From positions 5,804,025 through 5,868,024 of the forward strand of contig JAJEKV010000002.1 in the NCBI GenBank assembly GCA_021234155.1: a stretch of DNA of 64,000 nucleotides, in the 5' to 3' direction. The notes below the pieces were generated by a model. The model saw only the letters and a program-made list of their open reading frames with translations. It searched no databases and was not told the origin of the DNA. Position 1 is the first letter of the stretch; each line of letters begins with the position of its first letter. Below are positions 25,080-36,350 of the stretch, in pieces. The translations under genes were made by a program, and so were the position numbers. This stretch comes from Isoetes taiwanensis (Eukaryota; Streptophyta; Lycopodiopsida; Isoetales; Isoetaceae).

Positions 25080-25400
25080 GAAACCAAAGTGGGAAACTTT
25101 TCGCCATAGCACAAGGATCTGTAGAAGCCTCAAAATCTAAAAATGCATGGTATTCTTGCAGGCTTTAGCCCTGAATGAGCCATAAAACAATATCCAATAG
25201 CTAACCAGTTAATCACCGGTAGGGATGTAAAAGCCTACCAAACCCGGCCGGAAAATTCGTTGTTTTAGCATAGATAACTTAACCAAACATATCCATATCA
25301 TACACTATCAAAAGATCTCGGAGAGAGCTTTCCTTAACGAATAAAAATCATCCCAAACGTAGCTCGATCGTGCTATGATAAGAAATGTGTTGCCGCGGGA
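25080..25400. repeat. Dispersed repeat related to 45500-45775
   Basis: Both contain AATATCCAATA, AACCCGGCCGGAA (or AAGCCGGCCGGAA), a GAGAGCTTTCC-like patch and GTGTTGCCG in the same order and orientation. This wording is typical of LTR or leader sequence of plant retrotransposons, but no LTR edges were fixed. Confidence 0.6.
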
Positions 25401-25437
25401 AACCCTGCGACTACATGCGCCCCTTCATGTGCCCATT

Positions 25438-25614
25438 ATTATGCACCACACACACAAAAAGAGGGCTTTGCTTGTGAGCCATTGGTTATTGACCATTATG
25501 CACCACAATAATAATAAAAAGAGCTTTTGTTAGAGCTATTGGTTGTCAATTTCATTATGTACCACACGCGACAAAAAAGGGCTTTTGTCAGTGTGAGCCA
25601 TTGGTTGTTGACCA
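25438..25614. repeat. Tandem repeat, ~58 bp unit, three copies
   Basis: Units start ATTATG(C/T)ACCACA at 25438, 25495 and 25554 and each ends with an ATTGGTT(A/G)TTGACC-like phrase. The middle unit is the most altered. Confidence 0.85.
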
Positions 25615-26367
25615 TTGGAAAAAAAAGGCTAAAAATCAATGGCCAGCCAGGCACTCTAGATGTACGCATTAGTACATCCATTTTACCATATCGCAAATCA
25701 TAGGAAAACCTAGTGAAAAGCTGCATAAAACACAAAGAAAACCCCCGCTATTATGCTACATATAGGTATGGATCGTATTATTTATCGCTTTAGACCGCTA
25801 AAAAGTGAATGTAAATAAGGTTTGTGGAAGTCTCGATCAAGCTTTCACAGTATACCTAATTTTGAATTCATCGCCTGCATTAACATAGATGTAACCGGAT
25901 ATATATATATTATAAACGTATGATATAAAGAAACTTCTTATTTGTTCTTTAATATAGTAGACAGCTATAAATTTCATCATACTACAACTCATTCTAATGC
26001 CATTTAAGCTATATCTATATAAGTTTGTTATATTTTCCTTCAATCTACAAATTTTGTTTTATTATAGTGAACCCTAATTTAATTTTTGTATCTAAATTTT
26101 GTTTTCATTTTGACATAATATCTGAGATATTGGCAGAAACACATTGACTGACGACCATTTACGAATACAAATACCTCTTCATTGTATTTTAATCGTGTTT
26201 AAATAGTTTTCTCCTCTTCGATTATCTTTATTATTTCACTCACACTCTCTATCTTTTAAAGATAATTTACACTTACATGAGACACATATTAACGTCATTA
26301 TGTCTATATATTTACTTATCATTCAGATATTCTTACATTGGCATCGTGATAGATATTAAGCATCTAA

Positions 26368-26392
26368 GCATGCCCGGTGCTTCGCAGGGTCA
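26368..26392. other. GC-rich imperfect hairpin
   Basis: The sequence around ATGCCCGGTGCTTCGCAGGG can fold with short GC arms. Plant transposon ends, including Helitron 3' ends, often show CCCGG...CCGGG hairpins, but no CTAG end follows here, so identity is open. Confidence 0.25.
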
Positions 26393-26660
26393 TGATGGTA
26401 TAATGATGGTTGCTGTGTCCCGGTTCTGACTTGAAGTAGTGGTAAAAGCACGCTGTGGTGTATCATCAAAACGTGTATTTGACGCTACGACATTTTGGCA
26501 CCACCTTTGTGTAGAACGGTGGTATACCGGGTTTAGATTAAGTGGAGTGCGACTATCGATGCCGTTGCTTTGAATTTTATGCCACGCCATTGTCCACCTT
26601 TTAAATTAAGAAATAATCAATTTTCTTTTTGTTTTTGCCGCTTCTTGCCGATTGAACCCT

Positions 26661-27230
26661 AATGGATTCATCAATCTTCACCGTTACGTGGATGAAATCT
26701 CTCCTCAACAAGAGATTGTGCCCCTACCTAAGATCTAAAGAAGCTTTTAGTGACAGAGTTCCAAACAACTGCCGTATTTCCCCACATGTTTTGTTCAAAC
26801 TGAAAAATTAAGGCATATGTTTTCATGATGTGTTGAAGAATTCGAAAGCAATGAACAATATTGAAAGAGTTCGGCGCAGATTACAAAGATTATGTGGTTT
26901 CACATACATGCAAGGTTGGAATGGCTCTCGAACTGGCAAAGGGCTTATTATCCGTAGATATAAAGTGGGAGGCTGTTAATTGGAAGAGCTTCTCGGATTA
27001 TTATAAAACTCCCGATGAGAAAGCAGAGGCCGCCTTCTAGACCTAAGAGAGCATAGGCAAATCCAACCCCATCGAGGAGGAAAATAGTAAAGTGATTGTG
27101 GATGATGAAGATGATAGGGAAAACCAAATCAGATTCTCTAGACCACACGCTCAATCTGAACTCTCACAATCAAAATGTAAAAGCAGAGTAATGTTCGAGA
27201 CCAAAACATGCCATTGCGTGTATGTTCACA
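26661..27230 (+). pseudogene. Coding-like relic at the left end of the 10.2 kb element
   Basis: From an ATG at 26661 the plus strand reads protein-like text across several frames. The best block, about 26920-27200, includes MALELAKGLLSVDIKWEAV, KSFSDYYKTPDEKAEAAF and an acidic patch VIVDDEDDREN. Two in-frame stops interrupt it. No family is recognised. Its position just inside the left terminal repeat suggests the 5' part of an element gene, possibly continuous with the blocks at 28780 and 29739. Confidence 0.35.
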
Positions 27231-28039
27231 CTATTAGTTGTGTTACAACAAAAAAATCTCAAGCTTGATCTAGATTGTTTCTATCAACACGTAAAAGGTA
27301 ACATCAAATCTACTTTCCAAGAATCGTATGTTGTTACGCTTTTATGCCTGGGCTTAGAGGGTGGCTCAGCTCAACTCAAGAGGAAAGAAAAAGGTATTTA
27401 AAACTAGAAGTAATATTGTCATGTCAAATTAGATTATGACTTAAAATGTCAAAGGTTAGTTAACTTTATAAGTTTTATGGAAAACGCGGGCCAAGGCATT
27501 AAAAGGTCAGTGGGTCAGATAACGGTCATGAGGCCTCCTAAACTTGAACTTTGATCATATCAGAGTTAGCATGTCCCGATCAACCAGAAAAGGTCGATCC
27601 AAGATCTATAATCGATCAAATCAGATATTTGAGGACGCAGCCTTTCTCTAATTAACTCTAAATTTTCTATTAGATCTTCAACAAAAAAGGTCCTTGCATA
27701 AAAGGTCCGATTGTGAGATTATAAAATGAATGGATTTATTGAAGAGGACCGGTATCGCTTGTTTCCGGATCTTTGTATGCCTGCTTGCTATCGGGCCTTA
27801 GTTTCACGTATTCCTTGATTGGCTTAAGTCCAAAGGTTAGTATTGAGGCTGAGTTTAGCAGATAACGATGGGGCTTTTACCGAGCCCTGCTGTGATTATT
27901 TTTCCTAAAGATTGGAGTGCTATTACTTAGTTACAGCTTGTTTGCGCTTGTTTCTAAATTCCATTAGTTGTATCATATGTCTACCACCATTTTGCACTCA
28001 GTCAGATTGTCATGTTGTGCCCTCTATGATGCCATCTCA
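27231..28039. other. Spacer without recognisable gene
   Basis: No gene is supported. The sequence is unremarkable and stops are frequent in all frames. Confidence 0.4.
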
Positions 28040-28670
28040 GGAGGCATTTCGCGCAATGGATGCTTAATGATAGATGAGGGCGTGTGGTGGTGGTGAGTTG
28101 TTGGCATCCACCATGTCCCACACCAAACCCCACCGCCTCCCACCGCACACTCTCAACATCTCCCACCACTTTCACACCCTGGCCACCACACACCACCATC
28201 ACACTCCACACCACCACCACCCACACCACAACCATCACCACATCTCCTCCACACTCCACCACCACCACCACCACCACCACACTCCACCACCACCGTGACC
28301 CACCACTTCCATCACCACAATCCACCACCTCACCATACTCCACCACCCACCACACCACACCCCACCACCACGCCCCATCACCACACTCCACCACCACCAC
28401 ACACCGGCCCCATCCCTGACCACCACCACACCACCACACCACCACCACCACCAAACCCCACCACCACACACACCACCACCACCACCACCACCACCACCCC
28501 ACCACACACACCACCACCACCACCACCACCACCACTACCACCACCCACCACCGCACCTACCACGTGGTTGTGTGGTGTGTCTTGGCAAAATATGTTGTGT
28601 GGTGTGTGGTATGTGGTGGTGTGTAGAGACTACCTTGTGTTGTGTAGTGTGTGATTGTGGTTTTCCATCG
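28040..28670. repeat. Left inverted arm: (CCA)n core, then TGTGG tract
   Basis: 28084-28556 is a plus-strand (CCA)n/(CACCAC)n microsatellite. It switches at 28565 to GTGGTGTG-type sequence until 28660. The reverse complement of 33715-34425 has the same order, and the outer edge matches too: GATGCTTAATGATAGATGAG here against a CATGTTAATGTATGATAG-like patch there. This makes inverted arms of about 0.6 kb. Long His/Pro or Val/Trp open frames here come from the triplet repeat and are not genes. Confidence 0.75.
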
Positions 28671-28779
28671 ATGTGGCTTACTATGTTAGAGGCCGACATA
28701 TACGTGGTGTTTTGTTTTGCATCTATGGCAGACTTGTGAAGGAATGGTTGGCTGCAAATATCAGCTAGGTTTGATAGAT

Positions 28780-29275
28780 GCAAGCAACAATTGCAAATAA
28801 CGAGGATAGGAAAAATGATATCAAAAGAAAGATTGAGTTGATGGAGCATAAAGCATCGAAATTAGAGCTGATTTGCACGATGGCAATCAATCATGACAAA
28901 GAACCAAAAGCGTGAGAGGGTGTTCGGGTTGTAAGCGAACTAAAGGATGAAGAGCTAAATGGTACAGTGTTGCCTGGGCTGAAACAATTAAATAAGGAAT
29001 TAGCAGAAACTGAAATTGAGCTAAAGGCATGTGAAGACTTACTGCTGGAGCTGCTACCTCGAATGCAAAGATTTGAGATTTTTTCTGAGCGTAGTGGTCA
29101 TGACACTCCTTTAGATCCCGACTTCCAATGCTTCTGAGGCAGAAGAAGAGGGTGATGAAGGTTGTCCATTTTGTGGACGTTGTCTGAAATGGGAGGGTAA
29201 AATGTTGCCAGTTGTGATAGCAGAATGCAGTCACCAGTATCACATTCCATGTCTATCACACCATTTGAGGTAAAT
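28780..29275 (+). pseudogene. Coiled-coil and Cys/His coding relic
   Basis: The plus strand from 28780 reads a lysine/glutamate-rich, probably coiled-coil protein (RKIELMEHKASKLEL, then LKQLNKELAETEIELKACED). One stop near 28912 and a frameshift near 29120 lead into CPFCGRCLKWEGKMLP and ECSHQYHIPCLSHHL at 29150-29270. That last part has a C-x2-C-x2-C ... C-x-H-x4-C spacing that could bind zinc like a RING or PHD finger. A donor-like GTAAAT follows. The family is not identified. It precedes the phosphatase and protease relics in the same orientation and may belong to the same gene. Confidence 0.4.
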
Positions 29276-29738
29276 ATTATCATCTCTAACCCTCGTCTAA
29301 AGACTCTATTGATTTTGAATTTGTTTTGCGCATTACACTCTAGAACCCTACCGCAGCCCCGTTGTGCCCACATTATGGCCGGAGACATGGCTTTTGGCTT
29401 TTTGGCTTTTGGTGTTGTTGAGTGGTACCACAAGAACCAATAGACACAAGTAAGTGCCTTAACTAATGTTTACATTGATGTTGTCACGTGTCTTGACTTA
29501 GTGTTTGCAGGGTTGCGTAAATTTGAGACCAAGGATATCCAACAGGTTATCCACGCCTCGATCAGTTATGAGATTGCAAGATACCCCCTATTGTACCTAG
29601 AATTCACCCCATTTGATACTCCTAAGTCAATCCCATTACTTGCCGACGGGCATGGGAGACTCCAAAACGAAATTTGAATAGTCAACCCCAATGCAAGTAA
29701 GTATCAAGTAAGTACATGATTATTTTTGGTTTTTCATT

Positions 29739-30583
29739 ATGGTCTTCCTCATTTCAATTATGTTGCGTAGAGATAAATGCTACGAACCTGGAAGCCATCA
29801 CGAAGAGATTCCTAGTGCATCTGGTTTAGGGGAAAAAATTAATTCCTTTGAGATTCATTCTGTATGGGGTCCTTCACCAGAAAAAAGTTTTGGTGCTAAA
29901 TATGAGCCAAATGCGGATGCAGGTGATGAAGTCGACAAAGAAACCCCGGATCCTGGACAAGATGCAGACTGCTCAACGAGTCCAATACAACCTCAACCAA
30001 GAAAAACCAAGGGGTTTACTGAAATTCTCCTTGTTCTGGATTTTAATGGGGTTTTAGGCAAGTTTTATGACTTGAAAGAGAGGATCCGTGCATCGGCCGA
30101 GCCAGAAGTGACCATCCAGAAATTGAACCATCAAAAGTTAGCAGTTTCCAGGCCTGGATTACAGGAGTTCTTAGAATGGTGTTTTTCAAAATTTGAGATT
30201 GCATTGTTGTCCAGCATGACTAAGAGTAATGTTGACTTGTTGATGAGAAAGTTGTTACGGGGAATATAAGGGCGATTTCTTTTTATTTGGAATCGGGATG
30301 GATGCACCAACACAAAATTAAAAGTGGTTAATAAGCCAATTTTCCTTAAGGATCTATCCAAAGTGTACCAGAAATTTTGGAGATACCAGGTGACAAACAC
30401 ATTGTTATAGATGACAGCAGATATAAGGGTTACGCCAACCAAATAGAACACAATGATATGTCCAAATAGTTTTGCTCCCGACGCGGGTTGGATTTCAATT
30501 TCCTTTTGGAGCAATTGAAACCATGGTTGGAGGGACTTAAATTGCCGAAAGTGTGTCACCATGTGAAGAAACATCAAATGTAG
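29739..30583 (+). pseudogene. FCP1/HAD-type phosphatase relic (plant DxN subtype)
   Basis: An open frame from 29739 gives an acidic N-terminus and then a HAD-type start, ILLVLDFNGVLGKF. The nucleophile Asp is at 30039-30041, but the second Asp of the DxD signature is Asn (30045-30047). Next come RPGLQEFLEWCFSKFEIALLSS and a stop at 30267. The same frame continues with LFIWNRDGCT and KPIFLKDLSKVY, then shifts near 30365 to GDKHIVIDDSRYKGYA and finally LLEQLKPWLEGLKLP before the last stop at 30581. These blocks match the plant FCP1-homology proteins, which carry a DxNGxL start. Two stops and one frameshift make it a pseudogene. The Ulp1 relic follows 260 bp downstream. Confidence 0.75.
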
Positions 30584-30779
30584 AACATGTGGGATTACGA
30601 AGAAGTCACAAGAATTGCATGAAAATGCTCGACAAAGTATTTTCATAAATGAATCTTGTAAAACTCTTTGAAAGTCAATATAAGTAAAAAAAATTTCTAT
30701 GATATGTGTTGTACTTTTTTCAATTTAAAATATTTGAATGGATTGTGAGCAAATGTTCTCGTGTGTGTTTAGAACTAGA

Positions 30780-31529
30780 GATGATAGAGCTTGGCCAGTC
30801 CCCGACTATCTAAAGCCAAATACACATCCGAAGTGGTCTTTGAGTGGAATGGCGCCGTGATTACCTCCACCGACATCAAAATTTTGGAAGGCGATACGCG
30901 GGTTCAATGATCAATTGATCCTCCTCTTCTCAAGGTGATACTTTCATCTGATTTGTGATCATCAGGGTTGTGCCAGATGATATGCATATGTTTGCAGATA
31001 CATGGAATACTACTTGATTCTCCAAGGAATGAGCCATCCCTTTCATTTCTTTGACCCTCTTTTTCACTCGACATTGTCCAAGGACACAAATAATTACAAA
31101 ACAATAAGGAAACATGTGAATCTGGATAAGTTCCAGTACATGTTTTTGCCTGCTTGTGATGGACATCACTGGACCTGTTTTCTGATTGTAAGCCACAAGT
31201 GTCTCGCACAAAGATATAAACCAGGGATATATCACTTTGATAGCTCGGGCTTGCATGGCAGAAGCAGACATATTGAGAGGTTAGTACTTGCTCATTGCAT
31301 TTTTCTTGTTGTGGCACAATGACAACAAACTTTGAGTCAGTTCACGAATTGCTTGGACACAATAATTTCAGCTTTACAACCTCGATGTTGTGAAAATTTC
31401 GAGCGCCTCTTCAAACCGATGGTCATTCATGTGGCCCTACTGCCAGGTATGTTCGTTTATGCACAAATTTGTGAGGGGGTACTTGAAAGGAGTGAATATA
31501 TTGTTGCCCGATCTAGTAAGTCAACTTAA
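30780..31529 (+). pseudogene. Ulp1/C48-type cysteine protease relic
   Basis: The plus strand carries every catalytic landmark of a SUMO-type (C48) protease. An N-terminal block reads EWNGAVITSTDIKILEGD, then a GFNDQLILL that parallels the usual LND..I. Next come DGHHWTCFLIV (His at 31167-31169), YHFDSSG (Asp at 31239-31241), a Gln at 31412-31414 and DGHSCGPTA (Cys at 31430-31432). The His and Asp share one frame and the Cys is in another. A possible intron (donor GTTAGT near 31280, acceptor GTCAG near 31333) may explain part of this, but a frameshift is still needed at 31395-31412. A frameshift near 30905 also breaks the N-terminal block. Such domains are often carried by plant DNA transposons. 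Confidence 0.75.
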
Positions 31530-31979
31530 ATCGTGAGACAAACCAAACTCTTTATTGACAAAGTGTGGTTAAACTGCGGGTTGTGGACATTTCAGACCGG
31601 GATCTAGTTGATGTTAGAGTGTTCATGCTTGAAGTTTTAAGATTAGAAGCAACAAAAAGTCTGGGCCCGAGAAACATATGTATTGGGAAGTATGTAGGTG
31701 CATGAGTCACCTCGTACTTAAATCAACTGTGATATCTTTCTTATGTGCATAATTGTTATTGTAACCTCGATTCATTTCAATGAAAATTCATATTCAATTC
31801 ATCTCACAAACAAAGAAATCAAGTGTTTGGAAGAATTCAAATCTTCAAAAGAAATCAAGACAAACTCATTTTCACAAATGAAGCACAAAACTTCACATGA
31901 GTTCTGAAAAATCATCATCGAGAAAAGAACTTGGGTAAATTCTCGTAAAATTTTCTCCTCATCTAAAGGATCCAGCCTA
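31530..31979. other. Spacer between convergent relics
   Basis: No gene. It separates the plus-strand protease relic from the carboxyl end of the minus-strand transposase-like relic, so it probably holds both old 3' ends. Confidence 0.4.
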
Positions 31980-33705
31980 TATACTGATCTGTTTTGACGC
32001 GTTTAGTTGGTGGCATGTGAAGTCTGATTGCCTGAGATCCGTGTTGTGAATACTATGCCTAAAAGTCTTTCTTTGCAAAGATCATAGGCGGCGGTTGATC
32101 TTGCGCCCTTCTTGTACATACCTTCTATGACACTATCATCGGCGAGGTACCATGTTCCATTGAGTTGGAAGTCTTTCTCCACTATCCATTTTGGTTTTGT
32201 GCACATCGGAATCCAAAATTCAGAACCCTCATCATTCCCTTTGAGACAACAACAAAGAAAATTATCACCAACTCTAAGTGCCTCTGCTAACATCGTGGGA
32301 TTGGAGGAGAACAAGGACCTGCTTTGGATTCACGGTCCTCAATGTCGATGCATATTGGAGGATGATACAATAACTTGAAGTTTCCAATCATCAACGTGGT
32401 GCTTGTTCACACAAGCTTGTCCCACATGCCATCCAAGCGTGTAGGCTGCGAAGCATGAAAGTTCCCTAAATGTTAACCGCAATGGAGATTCGACATTGAA
32501 TGCATGTACACAATGGATCTGCCTAGTGTCCAAAATCCTTACGCACCCCATGCTTTCTTTCTATCTATATCCTCCACCTTGACTTCCCAAAAGAACCTTT
32601 TTATATTCTTCCTCTTACTAGTTTGGATGTGTTCATCCACTCGGATGTTCCACAAGTAAACATCTCTTGACAACTTCTACCATTTCATGAGCATTACCCA
32701 ATTTTATCTTTAGCGTATTTTAATTGCGGTTGTCTTAACCATCTCTTCAACTCGTGACTTTGCTAAAATGGTCTAGAAGCCTTGAATTGAGATCTTTTGA
32801 CCATCCCGAAAACACATAATGTCTCTTTGGCACCCTTCCTTTCTTTGCTCCGGATATTTGTGGTGCTTCATGAAGCAAATGTTGCCTGAACAAAGTATAA
32901 TGTTCCCTATCATCGATACATAGTAATGTGTTTCCTTGATAATCTCATATACATAGCGAAGTCGTCTTGATATGTTATTTGAACCAAAATGGTAATCTGG
33001 TTATTGACCCAGTATCGACGGCACCTCCTCTTGTTCCTTGAATGTATAGTTCTCTGCAAAATCCACTACCGAGACATGCATCTGTTTGGGAGATTCTCGA
33101 AGCTCCTTAAACTATTTTGCTTTTGCCATTGGTACCTTGAAATTATGCCTTTGGAAAGATTTTTTTAGACACTCTTTCGGTTTATCCGAGAAGCTCCTTG
33201 GGTTACGTCTCATTGTACTGATGAGTCAGTCTCCTACCAGAACTCGAGACGTTGTCTTTTTCATAGTCAATGTACTCCCATTTCACTTTCCTTCTTACTG
33301 CCACTTCCTTCCATGGGACAGGTCTGAAACTTCTTGATTCCACCACGACTCCACAATTTCCAAGGATGCACGCCTTCTTGTGAAACTCATCTTATTCACT
33401 CTTTGGACACAATATAGATCTCCACAAGCTTCATGTACTTGCAATTTTATCTTTGTTGTGCCTGCATTGACCAAGTTCATGTGATCTACAAACATCGCGG
33501 TGCAAGTGCAATTCTTCGGATGTTTGGTTCTCATCCCATTGAGTCCATCCACTAGCATTTGCATCCTCACGTGCTGAATGCAACAGCAACTATTGAAGTC
33601 CTTCAATTTCACAACAAACCAGGGTTTTAGCTTCTCAAAAGCTCGAAGACGAATCTTAATTTCTGGATGTTGGTCCAGAAACCTCTTGAATAATAGCATC
33701 TGCAT
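31980..33705 (-). pseudogene. Transposase-like relic, copy A (CCC-H / DFAENY family)
   Basis: Minus strand. 33705-33295 reads FEKLKPWFVVKLKDFNSCCC followed by IQH and a GLNGMR motif, then spaced cysteines (NCTC, EACGDLYC). About 33080-33020 gives VDFAENYTFKEQEEVPS. 32551-31980 gives a carboxyl block including EFWIPMCTKPKWIVEKDFQ and AYDLCKERLLG. The DFAENY...Q.E signature followed by a degenerate middle is a pattern I associate with a dispersed transposase-like protein family, with the Asp as a possible catalytic residue; the superfamily is unassigned. A related copy lies at 59400-60660. Frameshifts and stops break the gene. Confidence 0.55.
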
Positions 33706-33714
33706 GAAATGAAC

Positions 33715-34425
33715 ACTAAACTGTTAGGATGTGCATACCACACCATACCATGCCCCACACTCATCATATTCACCAGAACGAGCACCTTAGTGCTGTGTAC
33801 ATTACTACACACCACACCACACACCACCACACACCACACCATTCACCACACATCATACACCAAATGGTGGAGTGGTGGTGGGGGGTGGTGGTGGTGGAGG
33901 TGTGTGGTGGAGGTGGTGGTGGAGTGGTGGTGGGTGTGGTGGTGGTGGGGTGGTGGTGGTGGTGGAGTGTGGTGGAGTGGTGTGTGGTGTGGTGGTGGGG
34001 CGTGGTGGGGGGGGGTGGTGGTGGTGTGTGTAGTGTTGTGTGGTGGTATGATGTGGTGTGGTGGAGTGTGGTGGTGGGGTGTGGTGGTGGTGGTGGTGTG
34101 GTGGTGGTGGAGTGTGGTGGAGGGGGGTGTAGTGGTGGTGGTGGTGTAGTGTGGTGTTGTGGATTGTGGTGTGATGTGGTGTGGTGGTGGTGGTGGAGGA
34201 GTATAGTGTGTTTTGGTGGTGAAGTGTGGTGGTAGTGGAGTGTGGTGGTGGTGGTGGAGGGGTGGCATGGGATGTGGTGGGATATGTGTGCATGTGGTGG
34301 TAATGTGGTGGTCAAAAGATGTGGTGGTAGTCTATGGTGGTGGGATAGATGATGGGGTGTGGTGGGGTGAGGGGGAGAATAAATAAAATTGAGTCCACGC
34401 GCGCTATCATACATTAACATGCACA
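33715..34425. repeat. Right inverted arm: CCACAC tract, then (GGT)n core
   Basis: 33730-33860 is CACACCAC-rich. 33866-34375 is a plus-strand (GTG)n/(GGT)n microsatellite, and the outer edge at 34390-34420 matches the outer edge of the left arm in inverse. The strand switch mirrors that at 28565. The tract is broken by point changes and is not a gene despite long open frames. Confidence 0.75.
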
Positions 34426-34880
34426 CACCCACATGACACCATGGACATAACGCAACCCACACCACACCACACCACACCACACCACACCATCACGACACCA
34501 CACATCACATCACATCACTTTTATCCTATTTAAAATCGACATAAAAAATCGCCTTAGCTTTGCTCTCATAAACACTTACGAAATTACGTACACCACGATA
34601 ATAATTGCATTCCTCTTCTAATCATTAGAAAGGATGCGGGTCCTAAATCCTGTTCCCTCGTTGCGATTTTTTGCGTTTCATTCCCAATTCGAACAAGTTC
34701 ATTAAAGGCAACATGGTAGGAGGGATGTTCGAGAGATCACTCTGACTATTGTAGGGTGGCGAGGAGGGCATTCGGCACATGTTAAGCAGGGGCTCGTGAC
34801 CAATCTCGAAGGTGGATATGCCTAAATCCACCTTCTTTGCTGATTTCGAATCAACCTAAAGGCATACAACAGACTGGATC
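34426..34880. other. Spacer with (CCACA)n microsatellite
   Basis: 34456-34490 is a pure ACACC pentanucleotide run of about six to seven units. The remainder shows no gene. Confidence 0.6.
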
Positions 34881-35147
34881 TTGGGCCTTCCAATGGCTAT
34901 GCTTGGAGTCAGATTGACAGGAAGAGAGCTCTTAGACAAGGTGCATGAGCTTATGTTATATGCTGCTGCAAGGGCAGCTGGTATATTTGTTCTCTGTCAC
35001 TTGTCCGCTCGACTGCAGCAATGGGGTTTCTTGGAGTGCGTGCCATTACCACCGAGGGGGATCACGGGGAAGCAGCGGCAAACCTCATCTGTTAAATTAC
35101 GGGATGACTGCTTGAAAAGCTTAGATGCTTTAGTGCAAAAACAATAA
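34881..35147 (+). CDS. Unidentified 88-codon open frame
   Basis: An uninterrupted frame with ordinary amino-acid composition: GRELLDKVHELMLYAAARAA, then GIFVLCHLSARLQQWGF and LRDDCLKSLDALVQKQ. It may be a last exon, because the reading upstream of the ATG also looks protein-like. No family is recognised. It lies inside the 10.2 kb element, between its right CCA/GGT arm and its right end. Confidence 0.3.
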   Translation: MGLPMAMLGVRLTGRELLDKVHELMLYAAARAAGIFVLCHLSARLQQWGFLECVPLPPRGITGKQRQTSSVKLRDDCLKSLDALVQKQ

Positions 35148-35619
35148 TTTTGGATGCACCGGTTCTCGATTTAGTCATACCAGCATTTCCTGTTGCTTAG
35201 GAAATCATGCATGTAAATTTAGTTCTCGGGTACAGATCTTTCAATGGAAAGCCAAATTTTGTAAAGCCAAATTTTGTAAGATTCTTTTTTTAATATATCA
35301 TACTTTCCAACAGAGCTGTGCTTGAATCGACAAAAATTGTCTTTATTCAACAAAATTTGTATCTCGGGATCGAGTTAGTTATCATTCTCAAATATTTTTA
35401 GATTGTACACACACCCGGTAAAGGAGTACTCAATTGTCATGTTCTAATAATATTCCAAACATTAAATATTGCATTTCAGACTAGAGTCAACTACACACAA
35501 TTCACATGTTTGCATCTGATTACACCACAATCAATCGTAATACAACACAATAGCCACCACATGCACTAAGCACCATAACTAAGAAAACATGAATAATGAA
35601 ATAAACTAACTTTTGTGAT
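35148..35619. other. Spacer without gene
   Basis: AT-rich. The phrase AAAGCCAAATTTTGTAA is directly repeated at 35249 and 35263. Nothing else is seen. Confidence 0.4.
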
Positions 35620-36350
35620 TCCTCCGGATAGTGGGCAGCATGTTCTTCTCTTACATTTCTCTCAATCTTCTAGTTCTAACATCCTTTGTGTTAGGAGACA
35701 CTCTGTGTTCTCAATCCAAAATTTTTGAATCTTTTCTATATGTTCATCACGAAATTGCATCGAATCTTTTAGCCCTCTTGTAAGAAACCCATTTCCCACC
35801 ATTGTAATCTCTTCCCTCTTTTTCTTTGCCTTTTTGCGGGTTTCTTGGGTGAACACCTAATACCTTTTCAAGATCTCGTGGCTGATTTTATCACTTGTTT
35901 GAGAATCTTGCGGCGTGGTACCGTGTTTATTACAAAGGCGGCTATTCTTGGCTGCTAAGCGATCCTTCTTTGGTAGAGAGTTTGACGATCTGCATGGAGT
36001 CCCGGAGGCTCTTTATAACGATGCTCTTGGCTTCCAAATCCTTTAATTCTTCACCTATGAATTTTTCCAATGTTTTATCCCTCAAAACTCAAGTAAAATT
36101 TCTTTCTTACGTGCTATCCTCCATTCTTTTTGGTCATTTTTATGGAAAGACGTTAGCAAATTAAGGACAATACGACGTTTCTTGCTTGCACTTCTTGATG
36201 AACCTGACCCTTCGCCAATTCGCAAGCTCCAATTTTTCTTCTCTTCTTCTTTTCCTCCGGCGTCTTTTCTTCAACATTTCTTGTTCCTTGGTTCTTCTTC
36301 GTTTTCTCCGCGGTGAAATGCGGTTTGTGGACAGATTACCTCATTGACAT
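35620..36350 (-). pseudogene. Lysine/glutamate-rich coding relic at the right end of the element
   Basis: On the minus strand an ATG at about 36350 opens MDVNEVICPQTAFHRGENEE, followed by a strongly basic/acidic low-complexity region and, at 35860-35665, TRKKAKKKREEITMVGNGF plus a helical EHIEKIQKFWIENTECLL stretch. Stops interrupt the first part. This looks like a nuclear, coiled-coil protein, but the family is unknown. It starts about 260 bp inside the right terminal repeat and reads inward, as an element gene would. Confidence 0.35.

Larger units (their letters stand above)
24253..26367. other. Decayed retrotransposon interior and minisatellites
   Basis: No gene survives. It contains a ~30 bp repeat at 24687-24762, repeat kin of 45500-45775 at 25080-25400, and a ~58 bp tandem repeat at 25438-25614. 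25740-26367 is AT-rich with nothing recognised. Confidence 0.45.

Noticed and set aside
28002-28654. Long open frames rich in His/Pro/Thr or Val/Trp/Gly on both strands
   Set aside because: They are direct translations of the (CCA)n repeat; the same happens at 33709-34480.
34456-34490. ACACC pentamer run considered as telomere-like repeat
   Set aside because: Plant telomeric repeat is TTTAGGG or TTAGGG; this is an ordinary microsatellite next to the GGT arm.
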